From positions 2,037,001-2,101,000 of the forward strand of contig NZ_CP073721.1 of assembly GCF_025264685.1 (NCBI RefSeq): DNA of 64,000 bases. Reading direction: 5' to 3'. The notes under the pieces were generated by a model, which was given only the letters and a program-made list of their open reading frames with translations, searched no databases and was not told where the DNA came from. The position numbers were made by a program, and so were the translations under genes. Numbering within the stretch: position 1 is the stretch's first letter; each line of letters starts with the position of its first letter. This stretch comes from Dactylosporangium roseum. Its GTDB lineage: Bacteria; Actinomycetota; Actinomycetes; Mycobacteriales; Micromonosporaceae. Of this stretch, positions 50,647 through 59,530 are shown in pieces.

Positions 50647-50869
50647 GCTCTCAATCTAGCCGCGCACCGGGGCGGCCCTCACCGGCGAACCGGGCGGCTC
50701 GACCGGTTGCCGGCACCCGGCCGCGACCGATGTGCGATCGCAGCGGCGCGGCACGTGCCGCCCGGCGCCGCAGCGCGCGGCGGGGCGGCGTCGAGCGTCT
50801 CGGGCCGGTCGGGGACGGTCGTCCGGACCGGCCCGGCGCGCTCGATGCGAACAGCCGTGCGACCGGTGT

Positions 50870-51055
50870 CTACCGGCGGCGACGCCGGCTGCCCCAGCGG
50901 GTGTGCCAGGTGCCGGCACCGGCGAGGTGCAGGGCGACACAGAGGAACCCGGCCAGCGTCAGGGTCGGGACGTCGAAGACCGGTCCGGCGCTCGCGCCGA
51001 AGAGGTCCATCAGCAGCGCGACGGCGAACAGGATCACGGCGATGACGGCGAACAC
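50870..51055 (-). CDS. Small membrane protein of 61 residues
   Basis: Two membrane helices (VFAVIAVILFAVALLMDLFG and LTLAGFLCVALHLAGAG) and a basic tail RRRRR. GTG 51055 is preceded by AGGAGGCTGTC, one of the best ribosome-binding sites in the window. Small proteins with this layout are common in actinobacteria and have no assigned function. It is a single gene. Confidence 0.7.
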   Translation of the reverse strand: MFAVIAVILFAVALLMDLFGASAGPVFDVPTLTLAGFLCVALHLAGAGTWHTRWGSRRRRR

Positions 51056-51319
51056 GACAGCCTCCTAGGGGGACGAAGTGAGCGCTGTCTACCCATTCGC
51101 GCCGAACTTCAATCGACGGCCGTGCTGCCCGGCGGGGGAGACCCCGCACCGCGCGCCCGGTGCCGATCCCGACGACCCAGCCGAGTGCCATGAACCGCTC
51201 GCACAGCCGCGCCATGCCCGCCTCGGCTCGCTGCTCTTCCGCGCGGCACCCGCCGCCGCGGCCGACACCGTGGCGGCGGTGCGCTCGGGTGCCGCCGTCC
51301 GGACCGACCTGCCCGGCTG

Positions 51320-52336
51320 TCAGGAGGTCAACGGCTGGCTGCTCGCCCGCCGGACCAGCGTCGCCGCCGCCGGCTCGACGCGTGGTGCTCCCTCGGCGCC
51401 GTCGAGGGCCAGGGCCATCGCGCGGGCGCCCATGTCGGCCAGCGGCAGGCGGACCGTGGTCAGCGCCGGGGTGACGTCGCGGGCGATCGGCATGTCGTCG
51501 AAGCCGACGACGCTCACCCGCTCCGGCACCGCGATCCCGCGCTCCCGCAGGACGCTCAGCGCGCCGACGGCCATCGAGTCGTTGAGGGCGACGATCGCGG
51601 TCAGGTCGGGGGCGTCGTCGAGCAGCAGCGCGGTCGCCGCGGCGCCGCCGTCGCGGTCGAAGGCGGCATGGACGACCCGTTTCGCGGGCAGGGTGCGGCT
51701 GTGCGAGCGGGCGGCCCGGCGCAGGCCGGCGAGCCGGTCGGTGGTCGTGGTGAGCACCTTCGGCCCGGCGATGACCCCGACCTTGCGGTGCCCCGAGCCG
51801 AACACCTCCACGCCGGCCAGGTAGCCGCCCTCCTCGTTGGCCGGCATGACAGCGTCGCCGGGCAGCTCGTGCCGGCCGATCACGCTGACCCGGCCGCCGG
51901 TGCGGGTGTACGCGGCGAGCTTGCCCCTCAACGCCTTCGTGAACGCCGGGTCGTGGTAGCCGGAGCCGGCCAGCACGATCGCGGCGACCTGCTGGGCCCG
52001 CAGCAGCTCGACGTATTCCAGCTCGCGGGCCGGATCCCGGTAGCTGTTGCAGATGATGACCAGCTTGCCGTTCGCCGTGGCCACCTGTTGCAGGCCGCGG
52101 GTGATCTCGGCGAAGTACGGGTCGGAGACGTCGTGCACGATGACCCCGACGGCCGTGCGCTGGGCGCGTGCCAGGAGCTGGGCGTGGGCGTTCGGCACGT
52201 ACTGCAGCTCGTCGACCGCCCGGAGCACCCGCGACCGCAGCTCCTCGGTCACCAGCTTGGTGCTGCCGCTGATGATCCGTGAAGCGGTGGCCGGTGACAC
52301 ACCCGCGCGGCGGGCGACATCAGCGAGCGTCGCCAT
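51320..52336 (-). CDS. LacI family transcriptional regulator (second copy)
   Basis: A 338-residue repressor with helix-turn-helix ATLADVARRAGVSPATASRIISG, a hinge region and an effector domain (VVGFDDMPIARDVTPALTTVRLP). ATG 52336 follows AGGGAG; an in-frame ATG 18 bases upstream is the alternative. It is divergent from a sugar dehydrogenase/isomerase pair with a palindromic operator between, so it very probably represses that operon until a sugar or sugar acid binds. Confidence 0.9.
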   Translation of the reverse strand: MATLADVARRAGVSPATASRIISGSTKLVTEELRSRVLRAVDELQYVPNAHAQLLARAQRTAVGVIVHDVSDPYFAEITRGLQQVATANGKLVIICNSYRDPARELEYVELLRAQQVAAIVLAGSGYHDPAFTKALRGKLAAYTRTGGRVSVIGRHELPGDAVMPANEEGGYLAGVEVFGSGHRKVGVIAGPKVLTTTTDRLAGLRRAARSHSRTLPAKRVVHAAFDRDGGAAATALLLDDAPDLTAIVALNDSMAVGALSVLRERGIAVPERVSVVGFDDMPIARDVTPALTTVRLPLADMGARAMALALDGAEGAPRVEPAAATLVRRASSQPLTS

Positions 52337-52384
52337 CCTCTGGCTCCCTTCCATTGACCCGTGCTCAGCGTACCGGTTAGCCTC

Positions 52385-52400
52385 GGGAAAGCGTTTTCCT
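52385..52400. promoter_or_regulatory. LacI-type operator
   Basis: gggaaagcgttttcct is a near-perfect dyad centred on CG (GGAAA-gCGt-TTTCC), the standard LacI/GalR-family operator form. It lies 36 bases before the oxidoreductase start and 49 bases from the repressor start. Confidence 0.75.
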
Positions 52401-52435
52401 ATCGTCTCGACACACCATCTCTCCTAGGAGCCGCC

Positions 52436-53590
52436 TTGTCGCACCGCATTCCGGTCGGCATCGTCCTCAACGGTGTCACCGGCCGCATGGGGTACCGCCA
52501 GCATCTCGTCCGCTCCCTGCTCGCCATCCGGGAGGAGGGCGGCCTGCCGCTGCGTGACGGCTCGCGGCTGTGGCCCGAGCCCGTCCTCGTCGGGCGCAGC
52601 GCGGCCAAGCTGGAGGAGATCGCCACGCGGCACGGCCTGACCGACTGGACGACCGACCTCTCCGCCGCGCTGGCCCGCCCCGACGTGCGGATCTACTTCG
52701 ACGCGCAGGTGACCCAGCAGCGGGAGAAGGCGATCCGCGCAGCGATCGAGGCCGGCAAGCACATCTACACCGAGAAGCCCCTCGCCGAGGACACCGCCGC
52801 CGCCGTCGACCTGTGCCGCGCCGCCCGCGCGGCCGGGGTCAAGCACGGCGTGGTGCAGGACAAGCTGTTCCTGCCCGGCCTGCGCAAGCTCAAGCGGCTC
52901 GTCGACGGCGGCTTCTTCGGCCGCATCCTGTCCGTGCGCGGCGAGTTCGGGTACTGGGTGTTCGAGGGCGACTGGCAGGCCGCGCAGCGCCCGTCGTGGA
53001 ACTACCGCACCGCCGACGGCGGCGGGATCGTCGTCGACATGTTCCCGCACTGGCACTACGTGCTGGAGCAGATCTTCGCGCCGGTCCGCACGGTCCAGGC
53101 CACGATCGCCACCCACATCCCGACCCGGGTCGACGAGCAGGGCGTGGCGTACGAGGCGACCGCCGACGACGCCGCCTACGGCGTGTTCGAGCTGGAGGGT
53201 GGCGCCGTCGCGCAGATCAACTCCTCGTGGACCGTCCGCGTGTACCGCGACGAGCTCGTCGAGTTCCAGGTCGACGGCACGCACGGCAGCGCCGTCGCCG
53301 GCCTGCGCGAGTGCCGTGTCCAGCACCGCGGCTCGACCCCGAAACCGGTGTGGAACCCCGACCTGCCGGCCACCGAGCGGTTCCGCGACCAGTGGCAGCT
53401 CGTGCCCGACAACGAGGTCTACGACAACGGCTTCAAGGTGCAGTGGGAGGCGTTCCTGCGGCACGTCCACGAGGGCGCCGGCTTCCCGTGGGACTTCGCC
53501 GCCGGGGCCCGCGGCGTGCAGCTCGCCGAGCTCGGCCTGCGGTCCGCCCACGAGGGCCGCCGCATCGAGATCCCGGCGCTCGACCTGTGA
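52436..53590 (+). CDS. Gfo/Idh/MocA family oxidoreductase
   Basis: A 384-residue NAD(P)-dependent sugar dehydrogenase. The N-terminal Rossmann part is slightly unusual (VGIVLNGVTGRMGYRQHLVRSL). The catalytic motif is TEKPLA, and the C-terminal alpha/beta domain has a metal- or substrate-like GGGIVVDMFPHWHYVLEQ. The start is TTG 52436, 5 bases after TAGGAG; an upstream ATG would run through the operator. It overlaps the next gene by GTGA. Together they probably process an inositol- or keto-sugar-type substrate. Confidence 0.88.
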   Translation: MSHRIPVGIVLNGVTGRMGYRQHLVRSLLAIREEGGLPLRDGSRLWPEPVLVGRSAAKLEEIATRHGLTDWTTDLSAALARPDVRIYFDAQVTQQREKAIRAAIEAGKHIYTEKPLAEDTAAAVDLCRAARAAGVKHGVVQDKLFLPGLRKLKRLVDGGFFGRILSVRGEFGYWVFEGDWQAAQRPSWNYRTADGGGIVVDMFPHWHYVLEQIFAPVRTVQATIATHIPTRVDEQGVAYEATADDAAYGVFELEGGAVAQINSSWTVRVYRDELVEFQVDGTHGSAVAGLRECRVQHRGSTPKPVWNPDLPATERFRDQWQLVPDNEVYDNGFKVQWEAFLRHVHEGAGFPWDFAAGARGVQLAELGLRSAHEGRRIEIPALDL

Positions 53591-54396
53591 GCCTCGACCG
53601 CTTCTCCCTGAACCAGGCGACCACCAAACGCTGGCCGATGGAGGCGACGATCGCCGGCTGCGCCGAGCTCGGCGTGCCGGGCATCGGCCTGTGGCGCGAC
53701 CAGGTCGCCGAGCTCGGCGTCGCGCGGACCGCCGCACTCGCCCGCGCCGCCGGGATCGAGGTCACCTCCCTGTGCCGGGGCGGGTTCTTCGACGCCCCGG
53801 GCTGGTTCGACGACAACCGCCGGGCGATCGACGAGGCCGCGGAGCTCGGCGCTGCGGTCCTCGTGCTGGTCAGCGGCGGCCTGCCGGCGGGCAGCCGGGA
53901 CGTCGACGGCGCGCGCCGGGCCGTCGGTGACGCGGTCGGCCGGCTGGTACCGCACGCGCTGGCGGCCGGGGTGCGGCTGGCGATCGAACCGCTGCACCCG
54001 ATGTTCGCCGCCGACCGGTGCGTCGTCGCCACGCTGGGCCAGGCGCTCGACCTCGCCGAGCCGTACCCGTCCTCGGCCGTCGGTGTGTGCGTCGACACGT
54101 ACCACCTGTGGTGGGACGATCAGGTGTGGGCGCAGTTGGCCCGGGCCGGCGCGGCGGGCCGGATAGCGTGTTTCCAGGTCGCCGACTGGATCACCCCGCT
54201 GCCCGAGGGCGTGCTGCTCGGCCGCGGCCTGCCCGGGACGGGCTGCGTGGAACTGCGGCGGTTCCGCGAGGCGGTCGACGCGACGGGCTACACGGGCCCG
54301 ATCGAGGTCGAGATCTTCCACGAGGACGTCTGGTCCCGCCCGGGCGGCGAGGTCCTGAGGGAAACCGTCGAGCGATACGTCGAACACGTCCTCTGA
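53587..54396 (+). CDS. Sugar phosphate isomerase/epimerase-type TIM-barrel protein
   Basis: A 269-residue AP endonuclease 2-like barrel. Metal-site motifs include RLAIEPLHPM (Glu), GVCVDTYHLWWD (Asp/His) and the C-terminal IEVEIF (Glu). The N-terminus FSLNQATTKRWPMEATIAGCAELGVPGIGLWR is typical of IolE/IolH-like family members. GTG 53587 overlaps the oxidoreductase stop. Linked function and coupled translation suggest consecutive steps in one sugar pathway under LacI control. Confidence 0.88.
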   Translation: MSLDRFSLNQATTKRWPMEATIAGCAELGVPGIGLWRDQVAELGVARTAALARAAGIEVTSLCRGGFFDAPGWFDDNRRAIDEAAELGAAVLVLVSGGLPAGSRDVDGARRAVGDAVGRLVPHALAAGVRLAIEPLHPMFAADRCVVATLGQALDLAEPYPSSAVGVCVDTYHLWWDDQVWAQLARAGAAGRIACFQVADWITPLPEGVLLGRGLPGTGCVELRRFREAVDATGYTGPIEVEIFHEDVWSRPGGEVLRETVERYVEHVL

Positions 54397-54535
54397 GCAC
54401 AGCCGCGGGCCGGGATCCCCCGATGGTCCGGCCGGCCGGTGGTCCGCCGCGACGACCACCGGTTGCGCCGGTCGTTGCCGGGTGCGGCTCGGTGCGAGGC
54501 GCGGCCCGGACAGGGCACCGGCACCCGCGAGCGCG

Positions 54536-55927
54536 TCAGCCGACCGGCACTTCGCCGCCCGGCCCCACCGTCGCGGTGGCGGTCGCGGTCGGCGTGGTGC
54601 CGGTGGGCGTCGGCTGGGGTGACTGGCTCGGCGACCCGGCCGGCGTCGGTGAGCCGGTCGTGGTCACGACGATCGTCGTCGGGGAGATCGGACCCGAGGG
54701 CAGCGGGACCGGCTCCTGCGCGCCGTTGCTCGGGTTGCCGAGCACGGTGCGGGACACCGCCGAGTTGGGACGCTGGCCGGGGTCGACGCCGGTGGCCTGG
54801 GGCTGGGGTTGCGGTGACAGGTTGCTGCTGACCTCGTCGCCGGTCGTGGTGCCCTGGCGGGTGCCCGGGCCGGGGGAGCCGCCCATCAGCTCGGACGTCG
54901 TCTCGGCCGCCGCGAAGACCAGGGCGAGGGCCATCGGCACCGCGATCGCCATCGACGTGGCCCGGCGCCGCGATAGCTGCGACGTGCCCCGCAGCCAGCG
55001 CCGCTGGGCAGGCAGCGTCGCGACGGTGTCGAGGTCGTCGATCGCGAGGCCCAGGAGGAGCTGCCGGGCGTCGGGGCGGTCGGCGGGGTCGCGGGCCAGC
55101 GCGGCGGCGACCAGGTCGCGGACCGGGTCGGGGATGCCGCTGAGGTCGGGCTCGCCCTCCAGGATCTTCCACGCCCGGGCGGCCGCCTCCTCGCCGCCGA
55201 ACGGGTGCCGGCCCGTGGCCGCGAACGCGACCAGGCAGCCCCAGCCGAAGATGTCCATCGCCGCCGTCGGCTCCTCGGCGCGTAGCTGCTCGGGCGAGGC
55301 CCAGCCGAGGCTGCCGACGATGTTGCCGGTGCCGGTGACGTCGCTGGCCGCGTCGAGCGCGCGGGCGATGCCGAAGTCGATGACCCGGACGCCACCGAGC
55401 GTCACCATGAGGTTGCTCGGCTTGAGGTCGCGGTGGACCAGCCCGACGTTGTGGATCGCCGCGAGCGCGGCCACGACGCCGAGCGCGACGCTGTGCAGCA
55501 TCGCCGGGTCGAGCGGGCCGTCGTCGGTGACGAGCCGGGACAGCGGGACGCCTTCGAGGTATTCGGTGACGAGATACGGCCGCTCTTCATGGCTGCCGGA
55601 GTCGAGCACCCGGGCGGTGCAGAAGCCGGGGACCCGCTGGGCGGCGCGGACCTCCCCGGCGAACCGGGTGCGGAACCGCGGATCGCGGGCCAGGTGCGCG
55701 TGGACGAGCTTGACCGCGACCCGCGAGCCGTCGGGCGCCTGCGCCAGGTAGACCGTGCCCATGCCGCCGACGCCGAGCTGGCCGAGCAGTCGGTAGTCGT
55801 CGATGCGGACGGGGTCGTTGTGGGTGAGGTCACCGACGGCCGAGCGGCGTGCCGGGGCGGCAGCGCGCAGTGGCAGGTCCGGCGTGCCCGACTCGTCGGC
55901 GCCGTCGTTGTGGCCCGCCTCGGTCAT
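54536..55927 (-). CDS. Membrane Ser/Thr protein kinase
   Basis: A 463-residue Hanks-type kinase. The Gly-loop is GQLGVGGMGTVY, with Lys73 in VAVKLV, catalytic HRDLKPSN (165-172), DFG (184-186), and GSLGWASPEQL. After the kinase domain comes one membrane helix around residue 330 (SMAIAVPMALALVFAAAE) and a Pro/Thr-rich extracellular tail with SPTPAGSPSQSPQPTPTG and no PASTA domain. It phosphorylates cytoplasmic proteins. The tail may attach to or sense the cell wall (inference). It is a single gene. Confidence 0.93.
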   Translation of the reverse strand: MTEAGHNDGADESGTPDLPLRAAAPARRSAVGDLTHNDPVRIDDYRLLGQLGVGGMGTVYLAQAPDGSRVAVKLVHAHLARDPRFRTRFAGEVRAAQRVPGFCTARVLDSGSHEERPYLVTEYLEGVPLSRLVTDDGPLDPAMLHSVALGVVAALAAIHNVGLVHRDLKPSNLMVTLGGVRVIDFGIARALDAASDVTGTGNIVGSLGWASPEQLRAEEPTAAMDIFGWGCLVAFAATGRHPFGGEEAAARAWKILEGEPDLSGIPDPVRDLVAAALARDPADRPDARQLLLGLAIDDLDTVATLPAQRRWLRGTSQLSRRRATSMAIAVPMALALVFAAAETTSELMGGSPGPGTRQGTTTGDEVSSNLSPQPQPQATGVDPGQRPNSAVSRTVLGNPSNGAQEPVPLPSGPISPTTIVVTTTGSPTPAGSPSQSPQPTPTGTTPTATATATVGPGGEVPVG

Positions 55928-56208
55928 CGGGGTCCTTCCACGGTCTTCGTCACGTCCTGCGGAGACAGTTCAAGTGCAGTTTGGCCCCTCCATCGGCAGA
56001 TGAAAAGACCACCTTGGATGCAACTCTTGTGCCTGTTCGGGCACATTGCGGGGGAGCCGCAGCAGGTGCATGCGGCCCCTGACAGTAGCCCAGCCGGCGG
56101 CGATCGTCCGCTCCGGAGGTCACATCAGCGGCGACACTCGGTGCAACGAGCGACGCGCGTCGTGATGACGGCGGTCGGCCCGTCCGGATGATGCCGGCAT
56201 CGCCGAAT

Positions 56209-56685
56209 TCACCGCGCCCGTTCGAGGTGTTCGATCAGTCCGCGCAACGCCGCGGTCATGAGCGCGAGCTGGGCCGGCTCGAGGTACGACAACACGAACG
56301 CCTCCGCCGTCTGTGACTCCGGCAGCAGCTCACGGACCAGTCGCCGGCCCTTGCGGGTGAGCTGCAGCACGACGAGCCGTCCGTCGTCGGGATGGTGGTC
56401 GCGGCGCACCAGGCCGCGGCCCGAGAGCGTGTCGACCACACCGGTCAGGGTGGCCTTGGAGATGCCGGCGTGCTCGGCGACGTGTCTGGTCTCCATCCGC
56501 CGGGCCGCCCACACGGTGCGCAGCACGACGAATCCGGTCCAGGTGAGCTGGCGCGGGCGGAGCACCACCTGCTCGACGTGCTGCCGCACCGCGTTGGCGG
56601 CGCGGTGCAGGTGCAGCACGGCCTCGGTCGCGACCGGATGCCTCTGTGTATCCCTCTGTGTGGACACGGTTACCGTGCGCAACAT
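56209..56685 (-). CDS. MarR family transcriptional regulator
   Basis: A 158-residue winged-helix regulator with TRHVAEHAGISKATLTGVVDTLSGRGLVRRDHHPDDGRLVVLQLTRKGRRLV, the complete MarR DNA-binding segment, and helices at both ends for dimerisation. Start ATG 56685; a GTG at 56667 is also possible. No efflux gene is adjacent. The 281-base interval to the kinase gene (55928-56208) holds nothing I recognise. Confidence 0.9.
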   Translation of the reverse strand: MLRTVTVSTQRDTQRHPVATEAVLHLHRAANAVRQHVEQVVLRPRQLTWTGFVVLRTVWAARRMETRHVAEHAGISKATLTGVVDTLSGRGLVRRDHHPDDGRLVVLQLTRKGRRLVRELLPESQTAEAFVLSYLEPAQLALMTAALRGLIEHLERAR

Positions 56686-57151
56686 AGCTGCGCGCGGACC
56701 GATCCGTCACCTTTTCTGCCCATATGGGCGGCCCCCCTCCGGTCCCACATCGAACACACAGAATATCGGCAACGCGCCTGGTGTAATGCCCCGTCGTCAC
56801 ACTGAGCAATTCCTCGGGCGCACTCCGTGGCCCGAGATTGGTGGATTCTCCGCTTTTGCCCGCCGGAAATGTCGGCTATCCGAGGCAACCTGGGTCCATT
56901 GAAACTTGTCGTGGTCCCCGGAAGCCTGGTCGGCCTGCGTTCCCGGCTGTTCACGGCCGCGCTGCTCCTCGGGGTCATGGGCTGCTCCGCCGCCTGCTCC
57001 ACCGAACCAGAGCCCGCCCCGCCGGCTCCTGATACATCGCCGTTGCCGGTGCGACGTGGAACCCGCCTGCCGGACGCCTCTCCGTCCCGCATCGTGGTCG
57101 CCGGCGGCCTCGCCGGGTTAGCGCCACCCGCCGCCGGGAACTCCGCAGTAC
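56686..57151. other. Gene-poor stretch with a possible lipoprotein remnant
   Basis: On the plus strand around 56920-57060 the frame LRSRLFTAALLLGVMGCSAA, with lipobox Cys at 56983, looks like a lipoprotein signal followed by EPEPAPPAP. It has no ribosome-binding site, and the frame continues only as an out-of-frame shadow of the DUF72 gene. It is probably a decayed lipoprotein gene. Nothing else is recognisable. Confidence 0.3.
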
Positions 57152-57919
57152 ATGATGCTCGTCGGCACGTCCGGATGGCAGTACAAGGACTGGCGGGGGC
57201 GCTTCTACCCGCGGGACGTGCCGCAGCGGGCATGGCTGGAGCACTACGCGGCGCGGTTCGCCACCGTGGAGGTCAACAACGCCTTCTACCGGCTGCCGGA
57301 GCGCTCGACATTCGAGGACTGGCGCGACCGTACGCCGCCCGACTTCACCGTCGCGGTGAAGGCCAGCCGGTTCCTGACGCACGTGAAACGGCTACGCGAG
57401 CCGAGGGAGCCCGTCGAGCGGCTCATGGACCGGGCCGCCGGGCTCGGCGACAAGCTCGGGCCGATCCTGCTGCAGTTGCCGCCGAACCTGCGGGTCGACC
57501 CGGAGGCGCTGGACGCCACACTCGCCGCCTTCCCCCGGGGCGTGCGGGTGGCAGTCGAGCCGCGGCACGAGTCGTGGTGGATCGGCGAGGTGCGGCAGGT
57601 GCTCGGCGCCCACAACGCCGCGCTGTGCTGGGCCGACCGTAAGAGCCGCCCGGTCACCCCGCTGTGGCGCACGGCCGACTGGGGCTACCTGCGCCTCCAC
57701 GAGGGCCGCGCCAACCCGCGGCCCCGCTACGGCCGCGCCGCCCTCGGCACGTGGACCGCCCGCCTCGCGGCGGCGTTCCCGCGGCACACCTCGTACGTCT
57801 ACTGCAACAACGACCCCGGCTGCGCGGCCGTCGCCGACGCGGTGGCGGTCGCCCGGCTGGCCGGGCGCCGCGGGCTGCCGGTGGCCCGCGCCCCGCAGCA
57901 CGTCCCGAACTGGTCGTAG
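57152..57919 (+). CDS. DUF72 (YecE-like) family protein
   Basis: A 255-residue TIM-barrel-like protein with the family signature VGTSGWQYKDWRGRFYP at the N-terminus, RFATVEVNNAFYRLP, and LGPILLQLPPNLR. The C-terminus reads TSYVYCNNDPGCAAVADA. The family is widespread and its role is unknown. Start ATG 57152 or the adjacent ATG 57155. The following small gene's promoter overlaps its stop. Confidence 0.9.
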   Translation: MMLVGTSGWQYKDWRGRFYPRDVPQRAWLEHYAARFATVEVNNAFYRLPERSTFEDWRDRTPPDFTVAVKASRFLTHVKRLREPREPVERLMDRAAGLGDKLGPILLQLPPNLRVDPEALDATLAAFPRGVRVAVEPRHESWWIGEVRQVLGAHNAALCWADRKSRPVTPLWRTADWGYLRLHEGRANPRPRYGRAALGTWTARLAAAFPRHTSYVYCNNDPGCAAVADAVAVARLAGRRGLPVARAPQHVPNWS

Positions 57920-57922
57920 GCT
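57917..57922 (+). promoter_or_regulatory. -10 box TAGGCT of a leaderless promoter
   Basis: TAGGCT lies 6 bases before GTG 57929, which starts a 32-residue membrane protein. The same TAGGCT box recurs at 59686, also 6 bases before a GTG. Confidence 0.45.
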
Positions 57923-57928
57923 CGGCCG

Positions 57929-58027
57929 GTGATCGGCAAACTGTGCTGGGTGGTCGTGGTCGTCGCCGTCCTCGCGCTGCTCGTCTGGCAGCGCCGTCGC
58001 CTCATGAAGCGCGACCGGCGCGACTGA
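57929..58027 (+). CDS. 32-residue single-span membrane protein
   Basis: GTG 57929 opens a frame (M)IGKLCWVVVVVAVLALLVW followed by QRRRLMKRDRRD and a stop. It encodes one hydrophobic helix with a strongly basic C-terminus, oriented with the tail inside by the positive-inside rule. It follows DUF72 by 9 bases and has its own probable leaderless promoter. It is too short for routine gene finders. The function is unknown. Confidence 0.55.
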   Translation: MIGKLCWVVVVVAVLALLVWQRRRLMKRDRRD

Positions 58028-58487
58028 GCGGACGCGTCCGGTCGACAGCGCAACCGCCGCGTCGTCCGCCGAGCGGGTGGGTGATCCGCGCCGACGCACT
58101 CGCGATGGCCCTCGACGTGTACGCCGCACAGCTCGGGGTTCACCGCCACGCGCGCCTCATGGCGGCGGTCCAGGTCTGTCCGTTGACCCGTCAAGGCCGC
58201 GTCGTCGAGCCGTGCGGTCGCCTGTCCACCCCAGTGTTGCGCTCCGGGACGGTGCCGCGCGGTCGTGCGGGCGGTGTGCCGGCCGGCACACCTCGGCGGC
58301 GACGCCTTCCGAGCCCTCATGCCCGAATCGTCGGTCTTGGCCCAGGTCGGCAAAGGGCTGCGGGGTCGAACTTCGCGGCCTTGGTCGATCCGTCGTGGGC
58401 CGCTGAGCACATCGAGGTGCCGCCGGCCGTCGTGGCTGGCACGGCCGTCCGGCGCGTCTGTTGCGGCAGACTGGCATGCTGGCGAGC
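58028..58487. repeat. Gap holding family A repeat copy 6 (flanks without the palindrome)
   Basis: At about 58211-58271, gcggtcgcctgtccacccca and gcgcggtcgtgcgggcgg match the left flank of the copy at 48.2 kb. The sequence then jumps at 58272-58310 to the right flank (acctcggcggcgacgccttc), followed by tcgtcggtcttgg and cttcgcggcc as in copies 1 and 2. The central palindrome has been deleted. No gene is seen. Confidence 0.65.
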
Positions 58488-58958
58488 ATGTACGAGCTTG
58501 TCCGGCTCGCCGGCTACTTCGCCGCTCACCAGGTCCGGAACATCCGGAACCTCTCCGACGGCGAGACCCTCTTCCCGATGCTCGGCTACGAGCACGCCGA
58601 CCACGGGCGGGGAATGACCTGCTTCGTCGGCGAGGTCGGCCGGGAGGTTCTCGCCGCCAACGAACAGGGTGCGCGGCGGGCGGTGTTCGTCGTCGACGGC
58701 TACATCACCCTCGACGCCGGCAAGTTCGACGCGCTCGTCATCGAAGCGGTGGAGTACGGACCCGGCGGGGCGTCACTGACGATCGCCGTGCCCTACCGTC
58801 CGCCGGCGAGCCCAGGCGGCTTCGCCGTCCACCGGCCGAAGTTCTTCGAGCTCGTCGGCGTCGACCGGGCCGGGCTCCGCGAGGCGTTCCTCGCCGGCGT
58901 CGACACCCACGACCAGGCCGCCGCGGTCTGGCACACCCACCTCGATGACTCGATCTAA
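58488..58958 (+). CDS. Conserved-type hypothetical protein (156 residues)
   Basis: A soluble alpha/beta protein beginning MYELVRLAGYFAAHQVRNIRNLSDGETLFPMLGYEH, with ARRAVFVVDGYITLDAGKFDALVIEAVEYGPG centrally. It has no membrane helix and no motif I can name. ATG 58488 is one of several close starts (TTG 58461, ATG 58476). None has a Shine-Dalgarno, and CAGACT at 58466 may be a -10 box. The reading frame's codon use matches real genes here. Confidence 0.7.
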   Translation: MYELVRLAGYFAAHQVRNIRNLSDGETLFPMLGYEHADHGRGMTCFVGEVGREVLAANEQGARRAVFVVDGYITLDAGKFDALVIEAVEYGPGGASLTIAVPYRPPASPGGFAVHRPKFFELVGVDRAGLREAFLAGVDTHDQAAAVWHTHLDDSI

Positions 58959-58986
58959 GGCCTGTTCTCGAAACACGCCGTAGGCA

Positions 58987-59039
58987 TACGTACGCGCCCG
59001 GCTCCCCGACTACGTATGTCCCCGTTCCGCGAATACGTA
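58987..59039. promoter_or_regulatory. Three evenly spaced TACGTA sites
   Basis: TACGTA occurs at 58987-58992, 59011-59016 and 59034-59039, spaced 24 and 23 bases, upstream of the 44-residue gene. A fourth lies at 59455-59460, upstream of the 63-residue paralogue. This A+T-containing hexamer should be rare in such GC-rich DNA, so the cluster is likely a regulator binding array. Confidence 0.5.
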
Positions 59040-59107
59040 AGAGCTACCGATGGAAGGCGGGCCGTACGGGGCGAGGATGGTTCCACGAGGTCGAAAGGAG
59101 CCCCGAG

Positions 59108-59242
59108 ATGAACGCCAACCACCCGGTCATCCTCAACGAGCTGGTCCGCCAGCGGCAGTTGCACCTGCTCGACGAGGCCAGGCACTGGACAAGTGGGGTG
59201 CGGCTGCGCCGTCGAGCCCACCGCACGGGCCTGCCCGCCTGA
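59108..59242 (+). CDS. Small protein (44 residues), first of a related pair
   Basis: ATG 59108 follows AAAGGAGCCCCGAG and encodes MNANHPVILNELVRQRQLHL ... ending in an Arg-rich tail (RLRRRAHRTGLPA). The N-terminal pattern HPxxLxxLxRxRQxxLL is shared with the 63-residue protein at 59531. Short proteins of this helical, basic type are frequent in actinobacterial genomes and have no assigned role. It is too short for routine gene callers. Confidence 0.6.
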   Translation: MNANHPVILNELVRQRQLHLLDEARHWTSGVRLRRRAHRTGLPA

Positions 59243-59322
59243 CGGGCGAGGCGCCCGCGGCATGGCCGGCCCGACCCGGCCCGACCCGGAACCGATCGGA
59301 TCTGACCGCGACACGGGGGATT

Positions 59323-59388
59323 ACAGCCCCGGTGCGCGGCGCGGACACCACCCCCTCCAGGTGGTCGCGCTCGCCGCACCGGGGCTGT
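59323..59388 (+). ncRNA. Long stem-loop in the spacer between the small-protein genes
   Basis: Perfect 14-base arms acagccccggtgcg (59323-59336) and cgcaccggggctgt (59375-59388) enclose an inner stem ACCACC/GGTGGT. No T-run follows, so it is not a standard terminator. It may be a structured leader for the 63-residue gene and the LAL regulator, or a separate small RNA. Confidence 0.45.
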
Positions 59389-59530
59389 CGTGTGTGCGAG
59401 CCGCGGCACCTACCTAGATCACGGCGGCATGACTAGACGGTCGCCGGGCCGCAAGATACGTAACAGGTGCGGATGGCAATGGCTCCTTACTTCGCGAGCA
59501 TTGGAGATACCACCGACGAAGGAGTTCACG

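Noticed and set aside
51078..51319. A plus-strand GTG frame after GGGGG upstream of the second LacI gene.
   Set aside because: It runs into the LacI gene in antisense, has no recognisable sequence, and the opposite strand has a better small gene at 50870-51055.
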